This document shows, one piece after another, positions 29,601-40,049 of a stretch of DNA of 64,000 bases. A program made the translations under genes and the position numbers. The DNA comes from Aphidius gifuensis (lineage: Eukaryota > Arthropoda > Insecta > Hymenoptera > Braconidae), in contig NC_057789.1 in the NCBI RefSeq assembly GCF_014905175.1, positions 15,428,876 through 15,492,875 on the forward strand, in the 5' to 3' direction. The notes below the pieces were generated by a model. That model was not told where the DNA came from and did no database searches. It saw only the letters and a list, made by a program, of their open reading frames with translations. The number at the start of each line of letters is the position of its first letter. The first letter of the stretch is position 1.

Positions 29601-30404
29601 TAAAACTGACCAAATGAAACACAAATTATCAGAATTTTTTACGTTTACAACTGAGTGAGTTTTCAGTATCCATGATGGCATTTCAACGAAAGATGAATTA
29701 CCACCTTGCAGTGGTATGTAATCATTGACTTGGATTTCAAGATGAAGAATTTCAAGCAGTTTCCAACCAGATCCTTTTAATTCAGCTTCCTCAACATCAT
29801 CTAGAAAATGTTCAAAATTTTCCTTGAATAATTGATTTAAATCTGATGATTGTAAAACCTCAAAACTGCCTTCACTGAAATATTTTGTTTCAACTTCCAC
29901 ACTATTATCAGATGGTTTTTCAATTTCATAGTTCAAAGCTAATACAGTATTGACTTTGAGTGCATTTTTATCTTGTAAAATATGAGCTATCTGACTAATT
30001 AACATTTTCTTAGCATCAGAAAGAAAGTCTTTTACATCTTTATGTTTTAAATTAATTATAACGCTGGTCTTCATTCTGTTTCTAAATACATTTTCTAAGT
30101 CTTGCCATTCAATGTAGTTTTCAGTAGAAGCGTTTGATACATCAACTGTTGCAGATGCACCTGCACCTCGTACTTGCAAACTTTCCAATTTTGATAAAAA
30201 ACGTGTCAGCATTATGACTGTTGTCTGAGTCATTTTTCTATAAGCGGTTGGCAAACTTCGAAGTGATTGATTATAATTTGTAATATCTCTACGTAATGAA
30301 ACAATTGTCGAACGGATGCGATCAGGATTCGCGTCCTGTTGTAAAAGTTCAACTGTTTTTCGGTAATCCTCTCGGAGTATTCTCTGTGGTTTAGTTGGAT
30401 CCAT
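26610..30404 (-). pseudogene. Polinton 2 protein-primed DNA polymerase B, broken
   Basis: Three open pieces: 28386-30404, 27791-28381 and 26610-27794. A frameshift near 28450 separates the first two. Between the second and third (about 27795) sequence is missing along with polymerase motif A (the DxxNLYG block). Still present: exonuclease motif I (YGDLECLL), motif II (HNLTGYDAHF), an inserted zinc-binding CHICDKNF/DHSH block, motif B (FINAIYGKT) and motif C (YGDTDSAVY). The N-terminal third holds two Asp runs and a KKKKKRRK run encoded by ATC-type triplets (29245-29445). Without motif A the enzyme cannot be active. Confidence 0.92.
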
Positions 30405-30500
30405 TTTATTGATAATTGTTTGGTTGACCTAAAAATTAAAAAATAATTATAAAGAAAGTTATATACTGACAATCTACAAATTTATTAAAAAATTTCATAA
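30405..30500. other. region upstream of polB
   Basis: A TCAGTA is present on the minus strand near 30467 and an acceptor-like TTTTTAG at about 30430, so a spliced leader is possible, but no clean TATA was found. Confidence 0.3.
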
Positions 30501-31285
30501 AATATATGAGGATTGCAAAGATAATGACAAATTACTGAAATTTTTGGAGGTTATGTTACTTTTTTAGAGAAATAATGACCTGGTGCAGAAAATATTAATG
30601 TCAAACGATAGCTGATGGAAATCTAAGGATAATTGCTTGAAAACATTTCAAAAATATTCAAGAATGGCAAAGATATTAATGGATTACTAAAATTTTGAAG
30701 GTTATGTTATTTTTTAGAGAAATGATGACCTGGTGCAAAAAATATTGATGTCAAATGATAGCTGGTAAAAATCTAAGGATAATTGCTTGAAAACATTTCA
30801 AAAATATTCAAGAATGGTAAAGATATTAATGGATTACTAAAATTTTGAAGGTTATGTTATTTTTTAGAGAAATAATGACCTGGTGCAAAAAATATTGACG
30901 TCAAATGATAGCTGGTGAAAATCTAAGGATAATTGATTAAAAACATTTCAAAAATATTCAAGGATGGCGAAGATATTAATGGATTACTAAAATTTTTTTT
31001 AGAGATTAATGACCTGGTGCGAAAAATATTGACGTCAAATGATAGCTGGTGAAAATCTAAGGATGAAAGACTTAAAACATTAATAAAATATTCAAGAATG
31101 GCAAAGATATTAATGGATTACTAAAAATTTTTAAGGTTATGTTATTTTATAGAGATTAATGACCTGATGCGAAAAATATTGACGTCAAATGATAGCTGGT
31201 GAAAATCTAAGGATGAAAGACTTAAAACATTTATAAAATATTCAAGAATGGCAAAGATATTAATGGATTACTAAAATTTTTCGTT
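30500..31285 (+). repeat. 150-bp tandem repeat, about 5 copies
   Basis: Units start near 30512, 30662, 30812, 30962, 31096 and 31246 with AATGGCAAAGATATTAATGG; spacing is 150 bp (one unit 134). Units share AATGACCTGGTGC and TCAAATGATAGCTGGT. The array directly follows the polB end of Polinton 2, where subterminal repeats would be expected. Confidence 0.85.
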
Positions 31286-31295
31286 TCATTTTACG

Positions 31296-32872
31296 GAGGC
31301 TAGGAGCCATGGGCTCAGCCTCAGTATTGAATTCATCGGCGAAAAAGAGAAACGCTTATTTTTTTTTTTAAAGAATGAATTGACGAATAGAAGTCGGAGT
31401 TAACGTAGAAGATGAAACTTAGAAAGAATGAGAAGCCCTGTGGTCTAGTGGTTAAGGCGTTTGCCCGGTAAGCAAAAGACCAGGGTCCGATTCCCGGCTG
31501 GGGAACTTCGTTATTTTTTCTAAGTTTTTGGTTTTCTTTGAAAAATGTGGAACGCTTAAAAAACTCAATCACGCGCTCTATCGCTCCATCGCCCGCGTAA
31601 TAGGTTTTTTGTTCTATTGATAATAGTTTTTAATAAAAAAACAAAAATGTAAATTTTGAAAAAATTTGTTCTCTTACTTGAAAAATAAGTCTGTCTAAAC
31701 TATCCATCAGAAAGTATTTTACACCAGAGGTTTTTTGTTCGTAAAACTTTTCTGTTCAATATTTCATTATTCTTAAATTATTATTTATGTAACTTAAAAT
31801 ACTTAAAAAAACGGCGCAATGAATAACTTGACGCCAAATCATAGTAGAGACTTCGTATTAGGCTCATATTACGCTCCTCAAAAAACTATCACCCGCATTG
31901 CAGATTTTTTTTCCATTTATAATAGTTCTTGAAAAAAAAAAAAAAAAATACAAAAGTGAAAAAAAAATTCTGATACTTTATTTTTTTTCTCGAAAACCGT
32001 TATTGAGAGGAAAAAAAAACCCTTATGCCGTCACTAGATTTTTTTGGAAGTGCATAATATGAGCCTAATTCGAAAACTCTATCTTCATTTATACAGAAGT
32101 TGTGGTTCGCCAAAAAAAAGGCTCATATTATGCTCATCAAAAAACTCTATCGCCCGCATTGTAGGTTTTTTCCCCTATCTATAATAGTTTTTGAGAAAAA
32201 CAAAAAAAACTCCAAAATTTAACAAAAAATTCGGATATTTAATTTTTTTTCTCGGAAACGATTATTGAGAGAAAAAAAAAACCCCCAATGCCGTCACTAG
32301 ATTCTTTTGAGGCGCATAATATGAGCGTAATACGAAATCCCTATCTTGATTATAACAAAAATTATGGCTCGCCGAAAAAAAAATAAAAAAAACGGACCAA
32401 AGAATGTCATCATATAGAGTTAAAATTAAATGTTTATAAGGCTCGAAAAAAAAGTTTGAAAAACTCTATTGCCATTTTTTTTTTATAATTTTTTTATTGT
32501 AAATTCAAAATTCATTGTAAAATTGTAAACGACCGATTCAAATATTTGTAAAAGTAACAAAAATATAATTGAATGTTTATAATTTTTCTTAATCAATTAA
32601 TTAAACATATCTGAAACTATGAAAAATAAAGTCCCTTTTTTTTCAGTATATCGATCTATCTTACGGTAAATTTCGTTTTATTGATCATCTAAATATTCAA
32701 CTAAAAGTCAAATATCTTTCTTTTAAATATGAATAATATTTCCGTTAATTCACAATTAAATTATATGTCTAAGCAATAAAGATAACCATGGCCCTAGCCG
32801 GAGTATGTAAAATTTCTAATTTTCAACGGGTAACGTGGGCCACACGTCCCAACATATGTTACCAGGTCTTTT
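31296..32872 (+). mobile_element. Z repeat family, copy Z2
   Basis: Left terminus CGGAGGCTAGGAGCC, hairpin (GAGCC-ATG-GGCTC) and TTGAATTCATCGGCGAAAAA. The body has repeated AGAGACTTCGTATTAGGCTC / CTCTATCGCCCGC paragraphs; the right part has GGCCCTAGCCGGAGTATG and ends GTTACCAGGTC at 32872. The same two ends occur inverted at 36530 and 35346, so the element appears to have fixed, non-TIR ends. A tRNA-like insert sits at about 31434. No transposase. Confidence 0.65.
31434..31506 (+). pseudogene. tRNA-like sequence inside Z2
   Basis: TGGTCTAGTGGTTAAGGCG (A box), a paired TTTGC-CCGGTAA-GCAAA arm and GGGTCCGATTCCCGG (B box) are seen. The acceptor ends do not pair well and the loop position before the GGT triplet is C, not T. 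Probably a tRNA-derived SINE head; absent from the matching part of copy Z4. Confidence 0.5.
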
Positions 32873-33790
32873 TTAAATTTTTTTCGTCAAAAGCAATTAT
32901 GCCTAGAAAAATGATTCTTAAACCCGGCCTTAGAGTTTTTGAAGGCGCTTTTTTTAAGCCTAGAATGAAGTCTCTCCGATGATCCTATCGCGAGTTATCG
33001 AATTTATAGTTCTTCCACTATACGATTTTCACACGATATTACACAATATCTCTGGATATCATCGCAGCGAAGTTATGCTAGGCTTCCAGGGAGCGTTTTT
33101 CTAATACCTTTTACCCACTCGCAAAATTTTTTCCTCAATTACATATACTTTTTTTTAAAAAAAAAGAAAAAATAAAAATCGAGAAAAACAGTTTTTTTTT
33201 TCTCGAAAGCTATGATTGTAAGGACAATAATTTTATAGAAAAATATATGATATTCAGAAGACCCATTTTTTGAGCTATATACGAAAACACTACTACAATT
33301 CTATCAAGAGTTATCGAGGTTCCCGTTGTTATTGCATTGATAGCGTTACGTTACTCAATCGATAACTCTCGATAAAATAATCGGAGCGACTTCATGTAGG
33401 GCTCAAAAGATACGTCTTTCAAATACTTATCGTCCGTTTATAAAATTATTTTTCCATGGTTTATAGTTTTTGAGGAAAAAAATAAAATAAAAATTTATTT
33501 TTGTTATTTTTCGATTTCGATGTATTTTATTTGAAAAAAAAAATAAATAAAAAGGTGGATCTGTTAGAGCGTGATAGAGTTTTAAATGACGCTGAGTTTA
33601 AGCTTAATATGAAGTCTCCACGAGCTTTTTAGGAAGTTATTGAAAGTGCCGTATTAAAAAAAAAAAACCGCCCATTTTGAGAAGCCATTCTGAAGAGTCA
33701 TTTTTAGGAGCCTTTCTCCATCGCTTTTCTTAGATCAAGAGACAGGGTAGTGCCTCGCGTCAAGTATGAGAAAAAAAAAAAAGTGTGGTC
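32873..33790 (-). repeat. Z-type repeat body, no clear ends
   Basis: Same paragraph repeats as Z, mostly in the opposite sense (GGCGCTTTTTTTAAGCCTAG, AATGAAGTCTCTCCGATGA). No terminal motif was found; probably an eroded copy. Confidence 0.5.
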
Positions 33791-34020
33791 CTTGGGAATT
33801 TATTTTAAAATATGATTGATCAGATAAAAATGATATGTCTTCTAATCATTTCATTGAATTAATATCACACTTTTTTATAAAAAAAAAAACAAATTTTTTA
33901 GATGTATACTTTTTTTTTTTACTTTGAAATCAATTTCAGAAATTGCGTTTTTCTTGATATTTCTTCAAAACCTTACCGCACTCTGACAAACATTATAAAA
34001 CCAAATCAGATCAAAGCATT

Positions 34021-34263
34021 ATGGCTTCCAAGTCCAGAGCAATTCGACAACTTTATAAAATAAAATTGAGCAAGAATAGTAGAATGGTCTGGAAGAACCT
34101 TTATACCAGTACAGTATTCAATATCGCATCGATGGTGCGCGCGCCATATATTGTTGGGAAAAAAAACAATGAAACATTCACGACAAGTGAATTTAAGAGT
34201 GCATTATCAACACCATTAGTAAGAAAATCATTAATTTCTAATGCTACATATAATACTGATTAG
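34021..34263 (+). CDS. small hypothetical gene, 80 residues
   Basis: ATG at 34021 preceded by ATTATAAAACC (33993) and followed by an AATAAA at 34321. The product is basic (N-terminal ASKSRAIRQLYKIKLSKNSR) with no membrane segment or motif I recognise. Composition is less A/T-biased than nearby noncoding frames. It lies between the Z body and a foldback element, so it may be a captured or relic gene. Could be chance. Confidence 0.35.
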   Translation: MASKSRAIRQLYKIKLSKNSRMVWKNLYTSTVFNIASMVRAPYIVGKKNNETFTTSEFKSALSTPLVRKSLISNATYNTD

Positions 34264-34433
34264 CCCAATCATTAGAGCTATACATTGTAACAACAGATTC
34301 AGACTCATATTATTATTTAGAATAAAATGAAAACATTAATGACAGTATTCATTTACAACTATTTCCAAACTCCACATTCAACTGTCCTAAAAATCAAGAT
34401 GATGATGAATGTGATGATAAAAATACGACATTT

Positions 34434-37252
34434 CCCTAGCGAAAATGCCGACAGTCGGTTTGTGCACTGATCTCATACAAAACCGACACAAAACCGACAC
34501 ACGACTATAAGAATTTCTGAGTCACAAAAATAAATAATAAGAAGCATTTAAGAAATAAAATATTATGTCTAAAAATTTCTAAATAATATTCTTATAATTT
34601 AAGACACATTAGAATTTTTTTTAAATAATTTTTTTATTGAAAAAACTCAATTCTGTTTATGTATTAAAAGTGAGGTTAACTGTCAGAATCATCATATACA
34701 CGACTGTGAGATTTTACAATTCTCACACAATTCCGACACAGGACTGTGAGAATTGTAGATCCGACACAATTCCGACACAAATCCGACAGACGTACGACAG
34801 TATAATTTTATTTTGTATTTTTCAATAAAAAAAAGCATTTTATTAATAAAAATTTTTATTCAATATTGAAGTTATAATATTTTAATAATTTTAGGCATAT
34901 TAGATATTTTTTTTTTTTAATAAATTTTGACAAAAAAAATAATTGGAATCGTCTGTGAGAATTTGCAATTCTCACACAATTCCGACACACGACTGTGAGA
35001 ATTGTAAATCCGACACAATTCCGACACAAATCCGACAGACGTACGACAGTATATTTTTATTTTGTATTTTTCAATAAAAAAAAGCATTTTATTAACAAAA
35101 ATTTTTGTTCAATATTGAAGTTATAATATTTTAATAATTTTAGGCATATTAGATATTTTTGATGTGTAAACATCTTTTTTTTTTTTAATAAGATTTGACA
35201 AAAAAAATAATTGGAATCGTCTGTGAGAATTTGCAATTCTCACACAATTCCGACACACGACTGTGAGAATTGTAAATCCGACACAATTCCTACACAAATC
35301 CGACAGACGTATGACAGTATATTTTTATTTTGTATTTTTCAATATAAAAAGATCTGGTAACGTTTGTTGGGGCGTGTGGCCCGCGTTAACGTTGAAAATT
35401 AAAAATTTTCAATACTCCGGCTAGGGCCGTGTTAAATTTTATTTCTTAAATGGTTTTTAAAAGTAACAATACAATAATATTACATTTTTTTTTATTTTTC
35501 TGAAAATCGATTTTTTTTTTTTTTTTTTCGTTCAAGTTAAGGCAAGCTATAACTTCTGTTAGAATCAACGGAATGACTCCGTATTAAGCTCAAAAAACGT
35601 AGTTTTTAAAACTCTATCGCCCTTTAAGGAGTTTATCCTGATTCCAATTGTCAATTTTTTTCTATTTTTAAACAAAAGAGACAAAAATATTTCAAAAATT
35701 CTATTTTTTACTATTTTATGAAAACTATAATTTTTTTTGAAAAAAGTTTCGACTAAAAGTTGTAGGATTTCACCACACATGCTTTTTAAGTCGTATACAA
35801 AGTATCTAGGACGATTTTGTCGAAAGTTAGAGCGTTTTTCAGAAATTACTCGAAAACTAGGAATACAATAACTTTTGATAAAATTGTAGTAGAGACTTCG
35901 TATTAGGCTCAAACAACGCGTCTTCTAAAACTCCATCGCCCTTCATGAGAAAGAGCATTATCTGTTCAGTCACTTTTTTTTTTTTTTCAAAAAACTAAAT
36001 TTAAAAAAAAAAAAAAATCGGTTTTTTTTTTAATTTTTATGAAAAATATGATTCATAGTTAAAAATTTTTTCGGAGAGGCGATAGAATTTTCAAATACGC
36101 ATGTTTTAAGCCTAATATGAAGTCTCTAACATCATTTCATCATAAGTTATCGTTTGCCTAAAAAATGAAAACGGCACAAGCTATAACTCAAAATAGAGTT
36201 GTCGCAGAGGTTTTATATTAGGCTTAAAATAATCGTTTTTCAAAATTCTATAACTTTTTCAAATGAATTTCTATCGTACGAATAGTATTTTTCGTGCGAA
36301 AAAAAAAAAAAAAAAACACAATTTTTTTTTTTTTCGTTTTTCGGGAAAAAAAAAAAAATGGCCGAATAGATAATGTTTTTTTTTATTAATGGCGATAGAA
36401 TTTCCAGAGCCGCTTTTTTTGAGCCAAATCTGAAGTCTTTACGACAATTAGTTTAGAAGTTATGAACGTTTTTTTTTTTTGGGGGATAAATCCAATACTG
36501 CGGCTGAGCCTTTCGGCTCCTAGCCTCCGTAAAAATCATTTTATTGATAAAAATTTATGTTCAATAATAAAGTTATAATATTTTAATAACTTTAGTCATA
36601 TTATATAAAAAATTCGAGTGGGAAACACATGGGAAACTGATTAAATGTATTATTTTTAAAAAAAAGTATTTGATAAAAACCTTCCTCAACCTCATAAAAA
36701 AACCAAAAAATAATAATTTTCTAATAAAATAATTAATTTTAAAAAAATCTAATATGTCTATAATTATTAAATTATTATAACTTCATTATTGAACAAAAAT
36801 TTTTATCAATAAAATGATTTTATCTATTGAAAAATAACAAAATAAAATTATACTGTCGTACGTCTGTCGGATTTGTGTCGGAATTGTGTCGGATTTACAA
36901 TTCTCACAGTCATGTGTCGGAATTGTGTCGGAATTGTGTGAGAATTGTAAAATCTCACAGTCGTGTATAGATGATTCTGACAGCTAACCTCACTTTTAAT
37001 ACATAAACATGAATTGAGTTTTTTCAATAAAAAAATTATTTAAAAAAAATTCTAATGTGTCTTAAATTATAAGAATATTATTTAGAAATTTTTAGACATA
37101 ATATTTTATTTTTTAAATGCTTCTTATTATTTATTTTTGTGACTCAGAAATTCTTATAGTCGTGTGTCGGTTTTGTGCCGGTTTTGTATGAGATCAGTGC
37201 ACAAACCGACTGTCGGATTGGTGTCGGATCGGTGTCGCCATTTTCGCTAGGG
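34434..37252. mobile_element. foldback element with ~480-bp inverted arms, split by Z3
   Basis: Ends CCCTAGCGAAAATG (34434) and its inverse CATTTTCGCTAGGG (37252, one mismatch). The left arm 34434-34915 and right arm 36765-37252 are reverse complements over most of their length, sharing TCCGACACAAATCCGACAGA, CTGTCAGAATCATC and AAACCGACACA words. Inside are two further tandem copies of a ~265-bp unit (from 34945 and 35215). The third unit is broken at about 35345 and resumes at 36531, so Z3 inserted later. No ORF. It resembles long-arm foldback transposons. Confidence 0.8.
35345..36530 (-). mobile_element. Z repeat family, copy Z3, inserted in foldback element
   Basis: Reverse orientation copy of Z. 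Its 36475-36530 end is the GGAGGCTAGGAGCC hairpin terminus, and its 35345-35430 end matches the GGCCCTAGCCGGAG...GTTACCAG terminus of Z2. Removing it restores the foldback unit (TTTTTCAATA joined to AAAAATCATTTTATTGA). This defines both ends of Z independently. Confidence 0.75.
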
Positions 37253-38333
37253 TTAGATTTTCCAGATGTTACATCAATAAATCGTTGACATTTAGCCTAC
37301 ATTTTATTAGAAAATTGAAATAATTATTAATTGACAATCAAAAAAATAATTGAAACTCAAAAATTAAAATTAATCAATGAATTGATTCAACTATAATTAA
37401 TTGTATATATATAAACGCAAAAAAAAAAAAAATAACTCATTGAACTTGTTCGAAAGAAAATAAACAAAAACAACATGTGACTTTGTGCATTCGACTTACT
37501 AGCGCCGTTACTGGTAATAATATGCACTGGTTTGCTCCGATTGCTCCATTCCACGAGCTTCAACAGCTGCCTATGGTAAAAGCTAATACACAATGTGGCG
37601 TTACCCATTACTCTCCTTATAAAACTTAATGAGAATATATAATAAATTAATCCGTCAACGTATGAAAAAAAATATATTATTATTAAAACTTTACAAAAAG
37701 ATGTGATATCATAACGAAAAAAAAAACCTAGTTTTTCTTACAAAAAGAAGCGTCAAGTATTCGAAATCGTTTAGCTATTTTATTTTTTTAATACAAAAAG
37801 ATGTGGTACCAAAAAAAGTCAAGGATTAAATATATATTTTTTATGCATATAATTAAGTCTTAACTGTTGACAAAATTTTAAACTTGACCCCACCTGGTTT
37901 AATATATATTATATATAAATATGAAATTCAAATTGGGAAAAAAAAGTGGGGTCAAGTTTTTTCAATTGTCAATATTGAATTGTCAATATTGTCATGAATA
38001 AAAATGTTAAAAATTTTTTTTTACTTTTATATTATTCTTTGATGTTTAAACTAACAATCGGAATTGACGCAGATAATTTTTCAAATAAATAAAGAGATAT
38101 AATAATATTTCGAGCGTAGGGTCTAGCGTTCGAGTCAGCCCAGGTGTAATTTTTTTTTTTATTTTATTTTTAATTATTTTTTTTTTATTATTACATTTAT
38201 CATTTTATTATTCAATTTTTAACCAAAATTTCAAGGATGACTCATTTGTATGCAGGTGGGAAATATAGGTTAAATAATTAAGACATTTTATTTATTTTAA
38301 AAATTTATTTGATCTACTTTCCACACATGTTTA
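37253..38333. other. noncoding, includes repeat copy 2
   Basis: 37684-37897 is the second copy of the 1357-1594 repeat. A tRNA-like B box (GCGTTCGAGTCAGC) lies near 38121 before a long T run, like the units of the 6.4-9 kb array. No ORF of note. Confidence 0.5.
37684..37897 (+). repeat. dispersed repeat, copy 2 (partner at 1357-1594)
   Basis: See the shared blocks listed for copy 1; this copy lacks the middle insertion. Confidence 0.7.
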
Positions 38334-39390
38334 TTATGATATTATTGGTTGAATGACACCATGTATATGAACTCGACATATAATACATTTATCAATTGCT
38401 GGAGCACATTTTACACATGTAACCATATGTAAACAAAGAAGAAAAATAACAGACAAAGGTTCATTATAACAAATTTTACAAACAAATGTATCATCTTTTT
38501 TTTTACTTTTTTTTATCTTTTTTTATTTTGTCTTTTTTTTTCTTAATTTTTTTTTCTTCTGTACTTTCTTTACATTTTCCAAAATTGTATTGCAATGAAT
38601 ATCGTTCAACAAAATCATTTCCTTTTATTAGTCGGAGAAAATAACATTCCGGAAAATATCTAGCATGTTCTTCCCATGGATCTTCATTATTTTTCTAATC
38701 TTTATTTCCATTTCCACAATGATGACAAATTACATAATCTCCTATAGACGAATAAAAAAATCTAGCTTCAGCCATGGATTCTTTTGTCTGAGTAATATAT
38801 TTCGGCCAATAATGAAATGTTTTTCATCGTGATTCATATGAGACCAGATCTTTTTCCGCTGGAGGTGTAGTAGATATACCAACACAATGTTCTTCAATTG
38901 GAGGATTAGAATATTCTTCCATTTCAAGATCAATATAAAACTCAGCATAAAATGTACAATCTTCTTCTCTTGAAGTAGATGGAACACGATACGAAGCACG
39001 AAAATCTGTAGGTATACAATGTGGATCACCTTTCATAGGTATAAGTTGTGGACTCACTCCTCTAGGAACATTACCACAAGCTATATTTCTAATAAAACGA
39101 CAGCTTGCTTTAGCACGTTGATGATCTAGCCACAGATTGTCACCTCGATTCCATTCTTCAATTTCAACACAACACTCGAAACATTTCAACTTAGATCCAT
39201 AACCAGTATAATAAAATCCAGCAGCAGAAAATCTTACAGGATCACAAATATCTGCTATCGGTGATAGCTCTATACTTTTTTGTCTAGTTTCTTCTACACG
39301 ATAAATATGTTTATTATATCTACGTTTTCTATCCTCTACTGAAGACGTCATTTTTGAAACTAGTTGTCGTAAGAGACGACGTGGGTACAT
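38334..39390 (-). pseudogene. inhibitor of apoptosis, BIR-BIR-RING, decayed
   Basis: BIR1 (about residues 45-105 of the 38824-39390 frame) has GFYYTGYG, C70, C73, H90 and C97 with exact CX2CX16HX6C spacing. A TGA (38824-38826) ends that frame, but the same frame continues into BIR2 (38625-38805) with MAEARFFY, CHHC and PWEEHARYFPEC, itself broken by a TAG at 38695-38697. After a poly-A-tract frameshift near 38495-38520 comes a RING (38340-38460: CKIC, CLHMVTC, CAPAIDKCIIC), matching the IAP C-terminal C3HC4 spacing. IAPs bind caspases and ubiquitinate targets; baculoviruses use captured IAPs to stop host apoptosis. It lies at the 3' end of the Polinton 3 gene row and reads in the same direction; its frame begins 123 bases after the protease stop. 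Domestic host origin is the main alternative. Confidence 0.85.
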
Positions 39391-39513
39391 TTTTTGATAA
39401 TGTAATGTGGGAAGGGAGTTTTTACCTAAACTTATGGATGCAGTTCTCCCAATTTATAAACTACTTATTTTCCAATAAAAATGCCACACATGATTTTTTA
39501 TGAATTTATTTAT

Positions 39514-40049
39514 TTAATTTCGATTAAAAATAGATGATTGTATTTTAGATCCACTACCAGTAAGGAAATGAAAATTTTTCTTATGTTTATAATTCTTACG
39601 TCTACTAACAATTTTTTTAAACATTCTTAAAATATATCGGTCGTTCCGTTCAACATCATTCGTAAATAATCGGAGAAATCCGTCGAGCCTCCCACCATCC
39701 GCGAAATAATGAAGAGCAACAATGCACCAATGCCCGCAACAATTACTCGTAACACTTTGCAGCTGTATATTGTTGTACTCGTGGATGACACAATTTCTTT
39801 TGAGAGCGTAAAAGAAACGGGGATTTCTCGAAGGTCGTCCGAAGCTGTCGAAGAAGAGTCCATGTCTCAAATTATTGACGTAAAAACACACCTGAGATCA
39901 CAATGAGATCCTGGTTGATTATGATTATCAAGATTAACAATAATTCCACAAGGTTTCGGCCATATATGAGGTAATCGGTCACTAGCGTATACTCCTGCAC
40001 GTGTCAAATCCGTAAGTGGTAATGCGTCAACTAATTGAATAGCATTCAT
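39514..40049 (-). pseudogene. Polinton 3 adenovirus-type protease, frameshifted
   Basis: The N-terminal piece (39867-40049) contains CGIIVNLDNHNQPGSH with the catalytic His; the second piece (39514-39891) contains FFDSFGRP (Asp) and SNCCGHWC (Cys). They are separated by a frameshift at about 39890-39905, where GATCTCA is present twice 11 bases apart, so a short tandem duplication explains the break. The ATG overlaps the stop of the DxQGF gene upstream (ATGA, 40046-40049). A long basic C-terminus (KKIVSRRKNYKHKKN) is extra compared with the Polinton 2 enzyme. Confidence 0.87.

Larger units (their letters stand above)
18395..30404. mobile_element. Polinton 2 (Maverick), most complete copy
   Basis: About 12 kb with eleven genes: DxQGF protein (+), small acidic-tailed protein (+), MCP (-), small ORF (-), minor capsid (-), protease (-), PLA2 (-), ATPase (+), unknown (+), integrase (+), polB (-). 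Family B polymerase, integrase, A32-like ATPase, adenain-type protease and double jelly-roll capsid together define Maverick/Polintons. Most genes are intact; mCP has one frameshift and polB a frameshift plus a deletion. I could not identify terminal inverted repeats, so true ends are outside the span given or eroded. Confidence 0.93.

Noticed and set aside
31434..31506. Functional tRNA-Thr (GGT)
   Set aside because: Acceptor stem does not pair, the base before the anticodon is C, and GGT is not a normal eukaryotic Thr anticodon.
34434..35428. Interleaved inverted repeats (32790/35428 and 34434/37252) read as two overlapping TIR elements
   Set aside because: Overlapping TIR elements cannot arise by simple nesting; treating 35345-36530 as a reverse copy of Z inserted into the foldback element explains both pairs.
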